Positions 22,327 to 23,916 of a stretch of DNA of 23,916 nt are shown here, in pieces (within the stretch, counting starts at the first letter, position 1; each line of letters begins with the position of its first letter). Source of the DNA: Candidatus Woesebacteria bacterium. GTDB taxonomy: Bacteria; Patescibacteriota; Microgenomatia; UBA1406; GWC2-37-13. The translations under genes and the position numbers were made by a program. The stretch covers positions 1-23,916 of the forward strand of contig JAGOLU010000002.1 in the NCBI GenBank assembly GCA_017993865.1, written 5' to 3'. The notes beneath the pieces were generated by a model. That model did not search any database and was not told the origin of the DNA. It worked only from the letters and a program-made list of their open reading frames with translations.

Positions 22327-23709
22327 ATGACAACTATGCAATGGCAAGATACTGGTCTATTGATGTGTGTTCTGTTCTTCGTGGTATTCCGCTCGTTCTT
22401 TTTTGAAGAAATTACTACTCGCCCTCTCAATGACTTTGATGAAGCGCGGTATGCAGAAGTTGCCAAAAACGTAGTTAAAACTGGTGAGTTGCGTATTCCT
22501 CTGGCCGGTGGTCCCGATGAACCAAGAAGTGCCATATTTACGAAAACAGATAGTGGAGCAGCTCTTTATCCCTACTTTTGGAAACCACCACTCCATACCT
22601 GGATCATTGCATCATTTATGGCAGTATTGGGGGTCAACGAGCTCTCAGTACGATTTCCCTCACTTTTTTTCTCTCTGGGTGTGGTCCTACTAACATTCTT
22701 TATAGCTAAGAAAATATTTTCTAATCATGTCGCACCGTTTATCGCTGTAATAATTCTAATTTCTATGCCGGATTTTTCATTCCTTTCATCACAAGGTCTC
22801 GCTGAAATGCAGTTGCTTTTTTTCTCCCTTCTCACGGCGTATCTCTTTGCACAAGGGAGAAATCGCTTTTTCCTAGCATCAGGGGTCGCTTTTGGTTTGG
22901 CGATATTGACCAAATCATTTGCAGTATTTTGGGTTGTTCCCGTGTGTTTGATTGTATATATATTGAGCAACAGAAAATGGCCGCAATGGAAAGGTATTGC
23001 CCTTTTCATGACATCAGGACTTATGATCGCACTTCCTTGGCATATTTATATGTATCAGCAATTTGGATGGCTGTTTATTGACAGACAGTTTATTACTAAT
23101 TTTGCAGGAAGAATATCAGGCGCTCAGCAGAATATCGCCCCCTGGTACTGGTATATCAAATATATATTGCAGTTCTGGCTTCCATGGAGCCTCATTGTTA
23201 TGATGGTACCTGCCTTAAGTATGACCAAAAAATCACAACCTTGGAAACTACTTTTCTCTTTGTCATTGTGGATCGGTCTTATTATTATTCCTTTTAGTTT
23301 TGTACAGTCGAAAGTGTGGTGGTACATATTCCCGCTGTGGATACCCACGATTCTCATCATTATCGCTCCCTTAGAATGGTTGCCTTACAGGATTGGTCGT
23401 CTTTATGGAGCGTTTCTTATTCTTATAGCCTGTATATTGTTCATGGTGTCATGCCGAACGGCATTAGTACGTGATTATGGCACTACTAACGTGAAAATGC
23501 TTGCGTCACGACACAAGAACATCTCATCTTTGGCAGTAGTAGGACGAGCGTATGAATCCGTACTTTATTATTTTGATACGGGGAACATCACGGTCGATTG
23601 GAGAAATAGCAAATATGTCCTCACAACTCAAAACCAGAAGGAAAATGCGGAGTTCATTACGTTTGTTGAGGTGGACAAAGAGGGCGACCTCGTCTTACTG
23701 GGGAGATAA
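22327..23709 (+). CDS. ArnT/PMT-type membrane glycosyltransferase
   Basis: A polytopic inner-membrane protein of about 460 residues with roughly ten hydrophobic helices. The first luminal loop carries the catalytic acidic pair in NDFDEARYAEVAKNV. YPYFWKPPLHTW corresponds to the conserved KPPL segment of the ArnT (GT83)/PMT (GT39) superfamily. Such enzymes use polyprenyl-phosphate sugars to glycosylate lipids or proteins on the outer face. The C-terminal soluble part is short (about 90 residues). The start is one of two close ATGs (22327 or 22336); the TTG at 22312 is less likely since a TATACT box lies at 22319-22324. It is divergent from the four-gene set and upstream of an ABC exporter gene. 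Confidence 0.88.
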   Translation: MTTMQWQDTGLLMCVLFFVVFRSFFFEEITTRPLNDFDEARYAEVAKNVVKTGELRIPLAGGPDEPRSAIFTKTDSGAALYPYFWKPPLHTWIIASFMAVLGVNELSVRFPSLFFSLGVVLLTFFIAKKIFSNHVAPFIAVIILISMPDFSFLSSQGLAEMQLLFFSLLTAYLFAQGRNRFFLASGVAFGLAILTKSFAVFWVVPVCLIVYILSNRKWPQWKGIALFMTSGLMIALPWHIYMYQQFGWLFIDRQFITNFAGRISGAQQNIAPWYWYIKYILQFWLPWSLIVMMVPALSMTKKSQPWKLLFSLSLWIGLIIIPFSFVQSKVWWYIFPLWIPTILIIIAPLEWLPYRIGRLYGAFLILIACILFMVSCRTALVRDYGTTNVKMLASRHKNISSLAVVGRAYESVLYYFDTGNITVDWRNSKYVLTTQNQKENAEFITFVEVDKEGDLVLLGR

Positions 23710-23817
23710 TGACTGATAAATACCGCTCCGCATATGGCTATCGAGAACCCTCTCTTAAACTTATAGATTCTCTCTTCCTCAGCCTACAACGTGTTACAAT
23801 AAAGGGTTGTTTACCCT
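23710..23817 (+). promoter_or_regulatory. Promoter and hairpin before the ABC transporter gene
   Basis: TACAAT (23795-23800) is a likely -10. A perfect inverted repeat AGGGT-TGTTT-ACCCT (23803-23817) ends directly at the ATG and would cover the predicted transcription start. It could act as an operator or as an mRNA hairpin hiding the start codon. Confidence 0.45.
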
Positions 23818-23916
23818 ATGGCAAACCGACCCATTATCGCATTCCACAATGTCAGCAAGCACTTCATGTTTGCCCATCAGAAGACTTTGAAAGAGATGGT
23901 GGATGCGTTTTTCAAA
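23818..23916 (+). CDS. ABC transporter ATP-binding protein, N-terminal fragment (polysaccharide-export type)
   Basis: Only the first 33 codons are inside the window (MANRPIIAFHNVSKHFMFAH, then QKTLKEMVDAFFK). The pattern of a beta strand, VSKHF and KTLKEMV is what the N terminus of Wzt/TagH/KpsT-type ATPases looks like before the Walker A motif, which is still to come. Those proteins power export of O-antigen, teichoic acid or capsule. The call rests on this short stretch and on the surrounding glycan genes. Confidence 0.65.
   Translation, partial: MANRPIIAFHNVSKHFMFAHQKTLKEMVDAFFK

Noticed and set aside
1..23916. Alternative genetic code (TGA as Gly or Trp, known in some CPR groups)
   Set aside because: TGA ends several genes at sensible places (10819, 16809, 20946, 13359), and Trp uses TGG throughout.

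Overview
The window looks like a chromosome segment of a Candidate Phyla Radiation (Patescibacteria) bacterium. This is inferred from the gene repertoire: a giant surface protein built from VGIGTT repeats, a small conserved orphan protein, no visible Shine-Dalgarno sequences, and sigma70-like promoters sitting directly on start codons. TGA acts as a stop in several genes, so the standard bacterial code fits. No ribosomal or other phylogenetic marker gene is present, so the assignment is tentative.

Layout. (1) 1-4400, minus: a modular surface protein of at least 1466 residues that runs off the left edge. It has an N-terminal membrane anchor, VGIGTT repeats, a jelly-roll-like domain, YadA-like head repeats and a six-blade Kelch propeller. 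(2) 4625-8204, minus: an alpha-glucan operon with a GlgA-type glycogen synthase, a GT2 glycosyltransferase and a GH57 glucanase. (3) 8460-9634, plus: a conserved 88-residue protein, a glutaredoxin-like protein with a Pro/Ala tail, and tRNA-Arg(GCG). (4) 9840-11815: gmd (GDP-mannose 4,6-dehydratase), then a convergent AbiEii-type toxin/antitoxin pair enclosed by a second, decayed copy of the last 94 bp of gmd. (5) 12193-14102, plus: a thiolase and an acetoacetyl-CoA-reductase-like SDR with overlapping ends. (6) 14508-19081: surface-glycan genes, namely a GT2-GT61 fusion, a DegT aminotransferase, a cupin sugar ketoisomerase and a left-handed beta-helix N-acyltransferase. (7) 19104-22250, minus: four overlapping genes (CDP-glycerol-type polymerase, HAD phosphatase, cytidylyltransferase-like enzyme, methyltransferase). 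(8) 22327-23916, plus: an ArnT/PMT-type membrane glycosyltransferase and the start of an ABC ATPase resembling polysaccharide exporters.

From about 9.8 kb to the right edge the window reads as a cell-surface polysaccharide locus: nucleotide-sugar synthesis, amino-sugar formation and acylation, glycosyl transfer, a polyol-phosphate-like branch, lipid-linked sugar transfer and ABC export. The most interesting hypothesis is that the thiolase/reductase pair makes 3-hydroxybutyryl-CoA for the sugar N-acyltransferase, giving a hydroxyacylated 3-amino-3,6-dideoxyhexose. The tightly coupled four-gene cassette may add and cap a phospho-alcohol. Both are inferences from gene content. A second theme is promoter architecture: many genes have a -10 hexamer 6 to 14 nt before the start codon and no ribosome binding site, which implies leaderless or nearly leaderless mRNAs.
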